Part shown: piece after piece, positions 31,435 through 40,967 of the stretch
Position numbering within the stretch: position 1 is the stretch's first letter
Layout: each line of letters begins with the position of its first letter
NCBI GenBank assembly: GCA_945878555.1
Contig: CAMDWI010000022.1
Span: 1 to 64,000 of the forward strand
Direction: 5' to 3'
DNA length: 64,000 nt
Source: Klebsiella pneumoniae
GTDB taxonomy: Bacteria; Pseudomonadota; Gammaproteobacteria; Eutrophobiales; Eutrophobiaceae
The notes under the pieces: model-generated
Database searches by the model: none
Told to the model about the DNA's origin: nothing
What the model saw: the letters and a program-made list of their open reading frames with translations, nothing else
Made by a program: the position numbers and the translations under genes

Positions 31435-32007
31435 ATGAACATGATTAAAGCCGCCTTGTTGATCCCGTTACTGGCAATAACCGGTTGTGCGCTGAGTCCA
31501 CAAACCGTCACCATCATGCCGGACATCAAGGTGGCGAATGCCAATAACGACCAGCAACAAAAGACCATCCAGATCGGTGTAAATGACGCACGTGCCAACA
31601 AGGTCATCGGTACACGCGGCGGCATCTACGCGGATACTTCCGCCATTACGGCCGATGCAGACATCACCCAGTCGGTACGCAACAGCCTGACCGCCGCCTA
31701 TCGTGTACTTGGTTATAATGTATTGAACAGCGGAGCAACCGTACAGATCATTGTCGATATCACCGACCTGAAATACACCGCCTCGGGCGAGACGACCATC
31801 CGTGCGGTTGAGACCGCCGCCGCATTGAAGGCCACCTGCCAGAGCGGTACCTATGTCGTGACGAACGAATATCGTATTACCGACAAGGCCGATGTATTGA
31901 AGCCGCCTACCGTCGGTGAGAACCAGGACTATATCAACGGCACCTTGTCGTCGACCCTGCAAAGACTGGTCAACGATGCCACAATACTTGACTGTATCAA
32001 CAGATAA
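31435..32007 (+). CDS. YajG family lipoprotein
   Basis: Lipobox ITGCAL; length and pattern (DARANKVIGTRGG...) fit YajG-like lipoproteins. Confidence 0.75.
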   Translation: MNMIKAALLIPLLAITGCALSPQTVTIMPDIKVANANNDQQQKTIQIGVNDARANKVIGTRGGIYADTSAITADADITQSVRNSLTAAYRVLGYNVLNSGATVQIIVDITDLKYTASGETTIRAVETAAALKATCQSGTYVVTNEYRITDKADVLKPPTVGENQDYINGTLSSTLQRLVNDATILDCINR

Positions 32008-32022
32008 ACCGACTTATCTGGC

Positions 32023-32790
32023 ATGATGCGGTTCTCTTGGGGGTTACGTCGCTGTCTGTCCGTGCTGCTACTGGCGGCAGGGTGGCTGACACAACCGGTG
32101 GCGGCGGACCCCGGGTTGCAACAACGGCTGTATTCCGCGATAAACGCGCCCGACCGTCCGCAGGAAGACATCTTTCTCGACGAAGGCCGCCGCCCGACAC
32201 AGGTCCTGGAGTTTCTCGGCGTCAGCGAAGGCATGACCGCGCTCGACCTGATGGCCGGAACCGGTTATTACACAGAGCTGTTATCTGCTGCGGTCGGTGT
32301 CAACGGCAAGGTCTACGCACAAAATGACGTGATGGCGCTGCGCATGCGTTACGGTGCGATACACAAGGCAATCAACCAGCGTCTGTCGAACAACCGCTTG
32401 CCCAATACCCAACTGTGGATCAAACGGATTAATGAACTCGACATGGTCGAACTCGCTGATTTCGCCACACTGATGCTGAACATGCATGATCTTTATATCT
32501 ACGGTGGTGAACCGGCCGTCCTGTCGGCGCTGTCCAGTATCATGGAGGCGTTAAAACCCGGCGGTATCCTCGGTGTCGAGGATCATATTGGCAATCCCGG
32601 TAATAATAACCAGCTGCACCGCATCGATCCGGCGATTGCCGAGCAACTGCTGGTACGCGCCGGTTTTATCATCGTCGACAAATCGACCCTGCTGTCCAAT
32701 ACGGTTGATGATCACACATTGCATGTGTTTGACCCGATGATACGCGGTAACACCGACCGCTTTGTGATCAAGGCGATGAAACCTCGCTAG
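32023..32790 (+). CDS. Predicted SAM-dependent methyltransferase with signal peptide (paralogue of 29720-30475)
   Basis: Signal-like N-terminus LSVLLLAAGWLTQPVAADP; ALDLMAGTGYYTELLSAAVG, LNMHDLYIYG, ALKPGGILGVEDH. Confidence 0.85.
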   Translation: MMRFSWGLRRCLSVLLLAAGWLTQPVAADPGLQQRLYSAINAPDRPQEDIFLDEGRRPTQVLEFLGVSEGMTALDLMAGTGYYTELLSAAVGVNGKVYAQNDVMALRMRYGAIHKAINQRLSNNRLPNTQLWIKRINELDMVELADFATLMLNMHDLYIYGGEPAVLSALSSIMEALKPGGILGVEDHIGNPGNNNQLHRIDPAIAEQLLVRAGFIIVDKSTLLSNTVDDHTLHVFDPMIRGNTDRFVIKAMKPR

Positions 32791-32794
32791 AACG

Positions 32795-32983
32795 ATGGAA
32801 CTGCAACAGACGATCGAAATAGAGTGCCCTTATTGTGGCGAAACGATCAGCGTAATCGTCGATTGCAGCATCGAATTTCAGGATTATATTGAGGATTGCA
32901 GCGTGTGTTGCCGGCCCGTCAGTCTGGCCGTGACTGTTGACGGCGAACAGGTGCATGTCGTGCCACGTCACGAAAACGAATAA
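32795..32983 (+). CDS. CPXCG motif-containing cysteine-rich protein
   Basis: IECPYCGETISVIVDCSIEFQDYIEDCSVCCRPV. Confidence 0.92.
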   Translation: MELQQTIEIECPYCGETISVIVDCSIEFQDYIEDCSVCCRPVSLAVTVDGEQVHVVPRHENE

Positions 32984-33604
32984 TCAGGCCGCCTGCCATA
33001 CCGGGTGCTTGTGCATGATGGCCCGAAACAAATCCGTCCTTTCCCAGGTAGCGAGCCAGCGCACCACGTGTACATAAGCCGTGCCATCAAACCATTCCCG
33101 ATCAACGGCGGCAAACTGCCTGACAAACGGAAAAATGGCCGCATCGGCCAGCGTCCAGCGCTCATCGAACAGGCCTGCCCCGCCCTGCACTGACAGTAAC
33201 TGATCCAGCTGCTGGATAAATTGCACGGCCTGGTCACGATACTCCCGTTCCGTCTGTTCCGGATAACGTATATGGTATTTGTAGCGATCCAGCCAGTGCT
33301 TGAATTCCGTATCATTCTGTTTAATCAGTGCCCGGCAAATATCCGTGTCCCCTCGCAACCACCCGTCCGGATCCTGTATGCGCAAGGCCCATAACATCAC
33401 CTCCAGACTTTCCTCAATCACGGTGCCCGATTCGAGCTGGAGCACAGGTACCGTGCCTTTTGGTGAAATGAGCAGCATCGCGGCCGGTTTGGTCTTCAGG
33501 GCGACTTCGCGCGGTTCGTAAGCGACGGCGGCCTGATGCAGCGCCAGTCGGGCCCGCATGGCATAGGGACAACGCCGAAAGGTATAGAGTACTGGCAGTG
33601 TCAA
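32984..33604 (-). CDS. Glutathione S-transferase family protein
   Basis: LPVLYTFRRCPYAMRARLALHQAAVAYEPREVALKTKPAAMLLISPKGTVPVLQLESGTVIEESLEVM; TTG at 33604 is the suggested start. Confidence 0.9.
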   Translation of the reverse strand: MTLPVLYTFRRCPYAMRARLALHQAAVAYEPREVALKTKPAAMLLISPKGTVPVLQLESGTVIEESLEVMLWALRIQDPDGWLRGDTDICRALIKQNDTEFKHWLDRYKYHIRYPEQTEREYRDQAVQFIQQLDQLLSVQGGAGLFDERWTLADAAIFPFVRQFAAVDREWFDGTAYVHVVRWLATWERTDLFRAIMHKHPVWQAA

Positions 33605-33623
33605 GATTGCACAGTTAAGGTGC

Positions 33624-34553
33624 TTAACCTGCGGGGTCCGGGTTGAACGGGACCCCGATATGGCGTTGGTGACGCTGCTCGGCCAGTTTGATCTGGCGCT
33701 GGCGCTCTTCAAGGCTGGCACGTCGTTCTGCGGTCAGGCCATCGTAACAGGCTGGGCACGATACCCCGAGTTCATATTTTTCGGACTCACGCTCTTCCGG
33801 GGACACCGGTTTGCGACAGGAGAAACACATCTGGTGTACACCGGGGTGTAACTGCTCGTCGACGGCCACGCGCCCGTCAAACACAAAACACTCGCCCTGC
33901 CACAGGTTCTCCGCCGGGCTGGCCTCCTCAAAATAACGCAGGATGCCGCCGTTCAACTGGTAGACCTCGCTGAATCCCTGTTTCAGCATATAGGCACTCG
34001 CCTTCTCGCAGCGGATACCACCGGTACAATACATCGCGATCTTTTTGTTTTTCTGCGGGTCCAGGTTTTTGGCTACATACTCAGGAAACTCGCGAAACGT
34101 GTCGGTCACCGGGGAGACCGCATTTTTGAACATACCGATGTCACACTCGTACTGGTTACGGGCATCAATGACGACAACATCCGGGTCATTCAGTAAGGCA
34201 TTCCATTCTGCGGGCCCGACATGTTTACCGGCGATGCGCTGTGGTTCGGTCTCGGGCATACCCATCGTGACGATCTCTTTTTTCAGCCGGACCTTCATCC
34301 GGTAAAACGGATAGTCCTCCGCCAGCGACTCCTTGTATTCGAGCCCGTCAAACCGGCCATCGGCACGCAGAAAATGTCCCAGTGCATCAATGCCCGTACG
34401 GCTGCCCGCAATCGTCGAGTTTATCCCCTCCGGGGCGAGCAGGATGGTCCCGCGCAGTTCATGTTGCTGACACAGTGCCAGCAAGGGTGCGCGTAACTGC
34501 TGATAATCATCCAGCAGGACAAACTTGTAAAAGGCCGCAACAACAATATTCAT
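33624..34553 (-). CDS. trhO: Rhodanese-domain tRNA uridine hydroxylase (TrhO/YceA family)
   Basis: LCQQHELRGTILLAPEGINSTIAGSR...VVIDARNQYECDIGMFKNAV...KKIAMYCTGGIRCEKASAYMLKQGFSEVYQLNGGILRYFEE. Confidence 0.95.
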   Translation of the reverse strand: MNIVVAAFYKFVLLDDYQQLRAPLLALCQQHELRGTILLAPEGINSTIAGSRTGIDALGHFLRADGRFDGLEYKESLAEDYPFYRMKVRLKKEIVTMGMPETEPQRIAGKHVGPAEWNALLNDPDVVVIDARNQYECDIGMFKNAVSPVTDTFREFPEYVAKNLDPQKNKKIAMYCTGGIRCEKASAYMLKQGFSEVYQLNGGILRYFEEASPAENLWQGECFVFDGRVAVDEQLHPGVHQMCFSCRKPVSPEERESEKYELGVSCPACYDGLTAERRASLEERQRQIKLAEQRHQRHIGVPFNPDPAG

Positions 34554-34558
34554 AAGGG

Positions 34559-34628
34559 GGACAGACCACGGTTTTCAGATGGTCATAGTTTAACCGATTG
34601 CTGTGCTGATAAAAACCGTGGTCTGTCC
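34559..34628. repeat. REP-like palindrome, GACAGACCACGG family, copy 1
   Basis: GGACAGACCACGGTTTT (34559-34575) / AAAACCGTGGTCTGTCC (34612-34628), 17-bp perfect inverted repeat in a divergent intergenic region. Confidence 0.9.
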
Positions 34629-34654
34629 GGGGGTCGATACGGCATAATCACGCC

Positions 34655-36418
34655 ATGAGTGAATTTAATGAGGCAGTCATCTTTCTCTCGGCCGCGGTCA
34701 TTGCCGTGCCGATATTCAAGCGGCTGGGCTTTGGGGCGATCCTCGGCTATCTGACCGCCGGTATTTGTATCGGCCCGTTTGCGCTGAATCTGATTTCGGA
34801 CGTCGACAACATCCTGCATTTTGCCGAGCTCGGCGTGGTCTTGTTGTTATTCATCATTGGCCTCGAGCTGCAACCAAGTCGCCTGTGGACCTTGCGTCAC
34901 TCCATTTTTGTCTGGGGCACGATCCAGATGCTGGCCACAACGCTGGTATTCGCCCTGCTCGGACGGCTGTTTGGCCTGTCGCTGACGATCGCCATCCTGA
35001 CCGGATTTACCCTGTCGCTGTCCTCGACCGCGTTTGCCTTGCAGATGCTGGCCGAGCGCCACGAACTGACCACGCGCCATGGGCGCACCGCGTTTTCCAT
35101 CCTGTTATTCCAGGACATCGCTGTGGTCCCGGTACTGGCCATTCTGCCGCTACTGGCCATGAATAAACCGGAGACTGCCGCGCCATTTGCGTGGATGCCG
35201 TTAATGACCGGCACGGCCGTCATCCTGACCATCCTGTTTGCCGGGCGCCTCTTGTTGCGCTATTTCCTCGGGGCCGTGGCACGTACCGAGATCCGCGAGA
35301 TTCTGACCGCCGCGACGCTGTTGATTGTGGTCGGCGTCGGGATCATCCTTGAGCACATCGGTCTGTCGATGGCGATGGGCGCGTTCATCGCCGGGGTGCT
35401 GCTCGCCGATTCGGAATTCCGGCACCAGCTGGAGACGGACATCGAGCCGTTCAAGGGCCTGCTACTCGGCCTGTTTTTCATGGCGGTCGGTATGTCGGTC
35501 AATATCTCATTGATCCAGAACACGCCGGGCCAGGTCATACTGGCGACGTTGCTGCTGATCAGCGTCAAGGGTGTGGTGCTCTTTATCCTGGGCAAGTTGC
35601 AGGGTCTGAATACCCGGGCCGCCAAAAATCTCGCGCTGTCGATCTCGCAAGGCGGTGAGTTCGCCTTCGTCGTCTTTGCCTCGGCCGTCTCCATCGGTCT
35701 GCTGGAGACTTCCCTGTCTGACATACTTATCGTCGCCGTCACCTTGTCGATGGCCGTTACCCCGCTGCTGCTGAAGCTGGATGATTATCTCTCCAGCCTG
35801 CAGGCGAGGCCGGAACGCGAGTTTGATGCGCTCGACGAGGAACATAACCAGGTCATCATCGCCGGATTCGGCCGCTTCGGCCAGATTACCGGCCGTTTGC
35901 TCCGGGCCAAGAAGATCCCGTTTACCGCGCTTGAGATCAACCCGGACCAGGTCGATTTTGTGCGCAAGTTTGGCAACAAGGTGTTTTATGGTGATGCGAG
36001 CCGACTCGACCTGCTGCGCTCCGCCCATGCGGAGAAGGCCAGCATCTTTGTGCTGGCGATAGATGATGTCGAGGCCTCGGTCAAGACCGCCGAAATTGTG
36101 AAGCACTATTTTCCGAACCTGACCATCTACGCACGCGCACGCAACCGCCAGCATGCCTATCGGCTGATGGAGCTTGGCGTTACGCTGCTGCGCCGCGAGA
36201 CCTTCGCCTCGGCGCTGGAGATTGCCGGCATGGTACTGTCTGGCCTCGGCCTGAATGAGGCCGAGGTCAAGCTGGCGGTAAACCGGTTCAAGGAATACGA
36301 CGTCAGGCGCCTGCATGAAAACCTGAAATTCCACACCGACGAAGAAAAGCTGATTGCCCTGAGCAAGTCCGCCGCAAAGGAACTCGAGGAACTGTTCGAC
36401 ACGGACAATAATAAATAA
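34655..36418 (+). CDS. CPA2-family monovalent cation:proton antiporter (KefB/KefC-like) with TrkA-N domain
   Basis: VIFLSAAVIAVPIFKRLGFGAILGYLTAGICIGP...FQDIAVVPVLAILPLL...VIIAGFGRFGQITGRLLRAKKIPFTALEIN. Confidence 0.95.
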   Translation: MSEFNEAVIFLSAAVIAVPIFKRLGFGAILGYLTAGICIGPFALNLISDVDNILHFAELGVVLLLFIIGLELQPSRLWTLRHSIFVWGTIQMLATTLVFALLGRLFGLSLTIAILTGFTLSLSSTAFALQMLAERHELTTRHGRTAFSILLFQDIAVVPVLAILPLLAMNKPETAAPFAWMPLMTGTAVILTILFAGRLLLRYFLGAVARTEIREILTAATLLIVVGVGIILEHIGLSMAMGAFIAGVLLADSEFRHQLETDIEPFKGLLLGLFFMAVGMSVNISLIQNTPGQVILATLLLISVKGVVLFILGKLQGLNTRAAKNLALSISQGGEFAFVVFASAVSIGLLETSLSDILIVAVTLSMAVTPLLLKLDDYLSSLQARPEREFDALDEEHNQVIIAGFGRFGQITGRLLRAKKIPFTALEINPDQVDFVRKFGNKVFYGDASRLDLLRSAHAEKASIFVLAIDDVEASVKTAEIVKHYFPNLTIYARARNRQHAYRLMELGVTLLRRETFASALEIAGMVLSGLGLNEAEVKLAVNRFKEYDVRRLHENLKFHTDEEKLIALSKSAAKELEELFDTDNNK

Positions 36419-36419
36419 G

Positions 36420-36464
36420 AGGGACCAACCACAGATTATTCCGGAATAACCGTGGTCTGTCCCC
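36420..36464. repeat. REP-like palindrome, GACAGACCACGG family, imperfect copy 2
   Basis: GGGACCAACCACAGATTATT-CCGG-AATAACCGTGGTCTGTCCCC; right arm intact, left arm degenerate. Confidence 0.7.
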
Positions 36465-36490
36465 GGTTCTGGATGGTAAAGTATCGCCCC

Positions 36491-37906
36491 ATGTCGAACA
36501 GTGAATCCCCCTTGCAAAATACCGATAGCCCGGAGGTCATACGCAGGCGCGTCATCAGTGCCAGCATGATAGGAACGACCATCGAGTTTTTTGATTTTTA
36601 CATATACGCAACCGCGACTGTATCCGTCTTTCCCTTGCTGTTTTTTACCCCGGGTGACCCCGGCGCGGCGCTGCTCGCCTCGATGGCAACGTTCGGCGTC
36701 GCCTTTGTAGCGCGTCCGATAGGCTCGGTATTATTTGGTCATTTTGGCGATCGCATCGGTCGCAAGGCCACGCTGGTAGGTTCGCTGCTGTTGATGGGAC
36801 TGGCCACCTTCCTGATTGGTCTGCTACCCACCTACGAACAGATCGGGCTGTTTGCGCCGGTGCTGCTGACGATACTGCGGTTCTGCCAGGGCCTCGGGCT
36901 CGGTGGCGAGTGGTCTGGTGCCGCCCTGCTCGCGCTGGAAAACGCACCGGCAGGTAAACGCGCCCAGGCAGCGATGTGGCCACAGCTCGGGGCACCGTTC
37001 GGTTTTATCCTGGCAAACGGATTCTTTCTGCTGCTGACCATCTGGTTTGACTACGATTCAAAGACGGCCGCGATGACCGACCCGTTCCTGATCTGGGGCT
37101 GGCGTACCCCGTTCCTGATGTCGATATTGATGGTTGTGTTCGGCCTGTATGTGCGCCTGAAACTACATGAAACCCCGGTCTTTGCCCGCGCTATCGCCCG
37201 GGGTGAACGCGTGAAGACGCCGCTGACGGTGATATTCAGATATCACTTGAAGACGCTGATGCTCGGCACGTTTATCATGGTCGCCACCTACGGACTGTTT
37301 TATCTGATGACCACCTGGGTGCTTTCCTACGCAATAGGCAGCCCCACCCTGGGATTTCTGGGGATCGGCTACCGCGAGTTTCTGGTATTACAGATCATCT
37401 CGGTGCTGTTTTTCGCCGGTTTCGTACCCGTCTCCGGTCATCTGGCCGACCGGTTTGGTCGGCGCAAATTCCTGCTCGTGATCACGTTTTTAATCATCGT
37501 GTTTGGACTTTCCTTCAGGCTGTTCATCTCACCCGAGGTGATAGGCACCGGTGCGAATGCCAACAAGGTGATCATGCTGCTGTTTCTCAGCATCGGTATG
37601 ACATTGATGGGCCTGACCTTCGGCCCGATGTCCGCACTGTTGCCCGAGTTATTCCCGACCAATATCCGTTATACCGGCTCCGGCGTCTCCTACAACCTGG
37701 CCTCCATCCTCGGTGCCGCACTGACACCGTTTGTCGCCGCCTGGCTGGTTCGGAACCACGGCCCCGGCTCGGTCGGCTTCTATCTGGCGGTATTGGGCAG
37801 CATGACCTTCATCGCACTGTGGCTCAGCCGTGAAACCGGCCACCTGGATCTGGATACGATGGCAGACGCAGCGGTGACGACAGGGATAGAGACTACGTCA
37901 CCCTGA
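36491..37906 (+). CDS. MFS transporter, metabolite:H+ symporter-like
   Basis: GTTIEFFDFYIYATA...FGVAFVARPIGSVLFGHFGDRIGRKATLV...LPELFPTNIRYTGSGVSYNLASILGAALTPF. Confidence 0.95.
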   Translation: MSNSESPLQNTDSPEVIRRRVISASMIGTTIEFFDFYIYATATVSVFPLLFFTPGDPGAALLASMATFGVAFVARPIGSVLFGHFGDRIGRKATLVGSLLLMGLATFLIGLLPTYEQIGLFAPVLLTILRFCQGLGLGGEWSGAALLALENAPAGKRAQAAMWPQLGAPFGFILANGFFLLLTIWFDYDSKTAAMTDPFLIWGWRTPFLMSILMVVFGLYVRLKLHETPVFARAIARGERVKTPLTVIFRYHLKTLMLGTFIMVATYGLFYLMTTWVLSYAIGSPTLGFLGIGYREFLVLQIISVLFFAGFVPVSGHLADRFGRRKFLLVITFLIIVFGLSFRLFISPEVIGTGANANKVIMLLFLSIGMTLMGLTFGPMSALLPELFPTNIRYTGSGVSYNLASILGAALTPFVAAWLVRNHGPGSVGFYLAVLGSMTFIALWLSRETGHLDLDTMADAAVTTGIETTSP

Positions 37907-37913
37907 TCCGGAT

Positions 37914-38663
37914 TCAAACCCCGAACTCCAGTCGACGCTTGTCAGTTTCGGACTTGTCCTCATCCAGCAATTCGTAGACACGGGCACTGGCCTGATAAAA
38001 CTCCAGTCGATCAAAGGCCTTGCCTTCCGAGATGATCAGTGCCTGAATCACAGTTTGCAGGTCCACGTAATGATTCGTCAGCAGTTCGTCAATGATCCGG
38101 GCCTTGTAACGATCGCGCTTGTCGGCACCGCGGTCCAGCGTCTTGTCGTAAGACTCTTCCTTTTCATGTATACGTGCCAGATACTCGTGATATTTTTTCC
38201 GGATCCGCTTCTGTATCTTGATGTCATCAGGCAGTTCCACCCGGGCTGAAGTCGCCAGAATAGATTCAAACAATTCCTTGTTAAAGAATCTGGAAGCACC
38301 TGTGGTATGCGCCCCGCCGCTCTTCAGATAGTCATCAATCACGTTAATCGCGTTGAGAAAAAGATCGTCGAGTATGTACCCGTTGAACTCGTGCTTCAGA
38401 CGTTCCCGCAATGCCCCAATATTGACCTTGCCGTCTATCAGCAAGGACTTGACAATCGCGTGCTTGTAAATGGCGTCCAGCAGGTTATCGTTACGATCGA
38501 TTACAACACCAACAGACGCAACATTATACTCACGCTTGTATTTATCGATGCGGTTCTGATACTCCCCCAGCTTGTGCTCAAAGCGCTTTCTGAAAGCTGG
38601 CCCTTCCGGCAGATCGACCCATTCGTTGAGATAATTAAAACCGGTAGATTTCATGTTTTTCAC
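37914..38663 (-). CDS. Hypothetical charged alpha-helical protein (about 249 aa)
   Basis: Long intact ORF with high charge content; no family recognised. Confidence 0.7.
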   Translation of the reverse strand: MKNMKSTGFNYLNEWVDLPEGPAFRKRFEHKLGEYQNRIDKYKREYNVASVGVVIDRNDNLLDAIYKHAIVKSLLIDGKVNIGALRERLKHEFNGYILDDLFLNAINVIDDYLKSGGAHTTGASRFFNKELFESILATSARVELPDDIKIQKRIRKKYHEYLARIHEKEESYDKTLDRGADKRDRYKARIIDELLTNHYVDLQTVIQALIISEGKAFDRLEFYQASARVYELLDEDKSETDKRRLEFGV

Positions 38664-38930
38664 CTTGTCTGGAACAGGTAATAATTCAGGTACATCGATA
38701 TAACACTGACACAGTTGTATTTAATACCTGAAAGTGTAGTGATTAATTGCGTAGTACTCTGTGCGACAAGCAACACAGGACGTCCAGATGCTACAAGTCG
38801 ATAGAACTATCCGTGTGGTGGCTTCCGGCGGGCAGAGGGTGCCAGGGATTTATAGCCACCACTCTAGTCCGGACTTGTTATGTGTGTAACCGTACAGATG
38901 TGGCCGTGCCGTTGGCATCATCATTGCAAC

Positions 38931-39818
38931 ATGAAAATATTACTTACTACCAGACGGCTGCTACCGCTTATTATTGCCGTCCTGATGACGGACAATATAT
39001 ACGCTGCCGAAAACAATCATCAGGAATTGATCGACGACATGACCGTCCTGCTCGATCAGGCCGAAAAGGATCGCAGCGCAAACACCCGGTTTCTCAAACA
39101 GGCCCGCGATTTGCTGCGTAGTTATGAATGGCCCTGGCAAACCAGCCTGCTGGAAGAAACCTTTCGCGATGGAGACTATACGCGTAGTCCGGCATGGGTG
39201 GTCGACTCGGGTAAATTCCAGGTTGTAAGGGGTCAAGGCTTGCGCTCCCAGACCTCAACACAGTCTACCGCGCCAACGACAGTGACCCAGGGGCAACCTC
39301 GCGACGCTGTCTCGCAGATCCTGGATATCCTGCGCCAGGGGACTGCCGGCAACCAGACCCAGCAAGCCGCTCCGGCAGCTACCCGGACAGTTCCTGCGGC
39401 TATACATACTGTTGTATCTATCACCAACAGCTTCCTGATAGAGATAGATGTGTCTTCGCTTGTTAACAGCGCGGATTCCGGTTTCAGCATCGGACCCTAC
39501 CAGGGTGAACGTCGTGACACGGGTTACCAGCTGGTATACCGCGGCGGTACCAGACCTGCGCTGGAATTGCATCGTTTTACTGCCGGACGAAATGCGATAG
39601 TCGAGGTACGTGAAGACATCACCTTACTGGATGACACCATCCATACATTGATCTGGCTGCGCCGTAATGACGGTGAAATGAGTGTTTTACTGGACGGCAG
39701 TGAAATGTTCACAACCAGTGACCGCGGCCTGCGTGACACGTTCAGTGGATTCATGCTGGTAGACGAAACCGGAGAATTCAGCTTCAGTCGCGTGAGTATC
39801 CATGGTGAAGGCAAATAG
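38931..39818 (+). CDS. Secreted hypothetical protein, possibly concanavalin-like fold
   Basis: Signal peptide MKILLTTRRLLPLIIAVLMTDNIYA; C-terminal ELHRFTAGRNAIVEVREDITLLDDTIHTLIWLRRNDGEMSVLLDGSEMFTTSD beta-rich pattern. Confidence 0.65.
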   Translation: MKILLTTRRLLPLIIAVLMTDNIYAAENNHQELIDDMTVLLDQAEKDRSANTRFLKQARDLLRSYEWPWQTSLLEETFRDGDYTRSPAWVVDSGKFQVVRGQGLRSQTSTQSTAPTTVTQGQPRDAVSQILDILRQGTAGNQTQQAAPAATRTVPAAIHTVVSITNSFLIEIDVSSLVNSADSGFSIGPYQGERRDTGYQLVYRGGTRPALELHRFTAGRNAIVEVREDITLLDDTIHTLIWLRRNDGEMSVLLDGSEMFTTSDRGLRDTFSGFMLVDETGEFSFSRVSIHGEGK

Positions 39819-39942
39819 ACGGGTGACCCTTCATCTATACCCGGTAGTTTTTTATGTATCCATGCAGGTTTGCATCACCGCACATCCGGATTCAGTTCGC
39901 ATTCCGTTATAACCACCCGTTTAACCAGGAGAGTAATTAATA

Positions 39943-40149
39943 ATGTCGAATATTCTGAAAGTGATCGAAGTGTTAGCCGAGTCAGATAAAGGCTGGGAAG
40001 ATGCCGCCAAAAAGGCTGTCAAACACGCGCACAAATCGGTCCGTAATGTAAAGTCGATCTATATCGAGAGCTTCAAGGCAACTGTAAAAGACGGCAATAT
40101 TACCAGCTATCAAATCAATGCCAAGATATCGTTTCTACTGGATAAATAG
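39943..40149 (+). CDS. Dodecin family protein
   Basis: 68 aa; KVIEVLAESDKGWEDAAKKAVKHAHKSVRNVKSIYIESFKATVKDGNITSYQINAKISFLLD. Confidence 0.95.
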   Translation: MSNILKVIEVLAESDKGWEDAAKKAVKHAHKSVRNVKSIYIESFKATVKDGNITSYQINAKISFLLDK

Positions 40150-40168
40150 ACCGTCCATAATCAGCATA

Positions 40169-40221
40169 GCAGGCAGACCACGGTTAACAACAACACAGGT
40201 TGCTAACCGTGGTCTGCCTGC
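40169..40221. repeat. REP-like palindrome, GACAGACCACGG family, copy 3
   Basis: GCAGGCAGACCACGGTTA (40169-40186) / TAACCGTGGTCTGCCTGC (40204-40221), 18-bp perfect stem that extends inward with one mismatch; between convergent genes. Confidence 0.92.
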
Positions 40222-40232
40222 CTTGTTAAAGT

Positions 40233-40961
40233 TCAAAGCCGGTGATGGTACTGAAAATCGGATAACAAGCGGGCGGATTCTTTCTTGACGACGGCGTAAC
40301 ACTCGCAGGTCGCGGCTTCGAGTCCGCAACGTTCGAGCACAGATATATGGCCACGACGGCAACTAATCACCCCCGTGCGCTGCAATTTCCCGATTGCCTG
40401 GGTGATACCTTCACGACGCACGCCAAACATATGGGCGATAAGTTCCTGGGTGATGACCAGATCCCCGGTGGGAAGTCTGTCGAGAGTCAATAACAGCCAC
40501 CGACACAACTGTTGTTCCAGCAAATGATGCCTGTTGCAGGCGGCGGTCTGGCTCATCTGGGTAAACAGTGCCTGGGTATAGCGAAGGAGTAACTTGTGCA
40601 ATACACCACCGCGCTGGAATTCCGCTTTCAACACTCGGCTTGGCAATCTATAGGCATACCCTGCCGTCAACACCACGGCCGAACTCGAGGTGGTATCACC
40701 ACCCATAAACAGGGCGATCCCCACTACCCCCTCGTTACCCACGCCGGCAGATTCTGCCGAGGCACCTGACTCGGTTACATAGTGCAGCGATACTATCGAG
40801 GTCGTCGGAAAATAGGCGTGTGATAACATTTCTCCGGGGTGATAAAGCATTTTACCGAGTGGCATGGACACCAGCTCCAGATGTTCCGCCAGACGTTTAT
40901 ACTCTTCGAGAGGTAGTGCCCCCAGCAGATGATTCTGGTCCGGACGATGGGTTAATAACAT
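40233..40961 (-). CDS. Crp/Fnr family transcriptional regulator
   Basis: cNMP-like N-terminal domain; HTH ITQELIAHMFGVRREGITQAIGKLQRTGVISCRRGHISVLER. Confidence 0.92.
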   Translation of the reverse strand: MLLTHRPDQNHLLGALPLEEYKRLAEHLELVSMPLGKMLYHPGEMLSHAYFPTTSIVSLHYVTESGASAESAGVGNEGVVGIALFMGGDTTSSSAVVLTAGYAYRLPSRVLKAEFQRGGVLHKLLLRYTQALFTQMSQTAACNRHHLLEQQLCRWLLLTLDRLPTGDLVITQELIAHMFGVRREGITQAIGKLQRTGVISCRRGHISVLERCGLEAATCECYAVVKKESARLLSDFQYHHRL

Positions 40962-40967
40962 CGCTGA

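Noticed and set aside
35507-36517. 336-aa minus-strand ORF
   Set aside because: Lies opposite the CPA2 antiporter, composition low-complexity (QRQ/DDK-rich), no domain recognised.
38793-38890. Integron attC site
   Set aside because: The inverted repeat lacks a GTTRRRY core and no integrase or cassette array is nearby.
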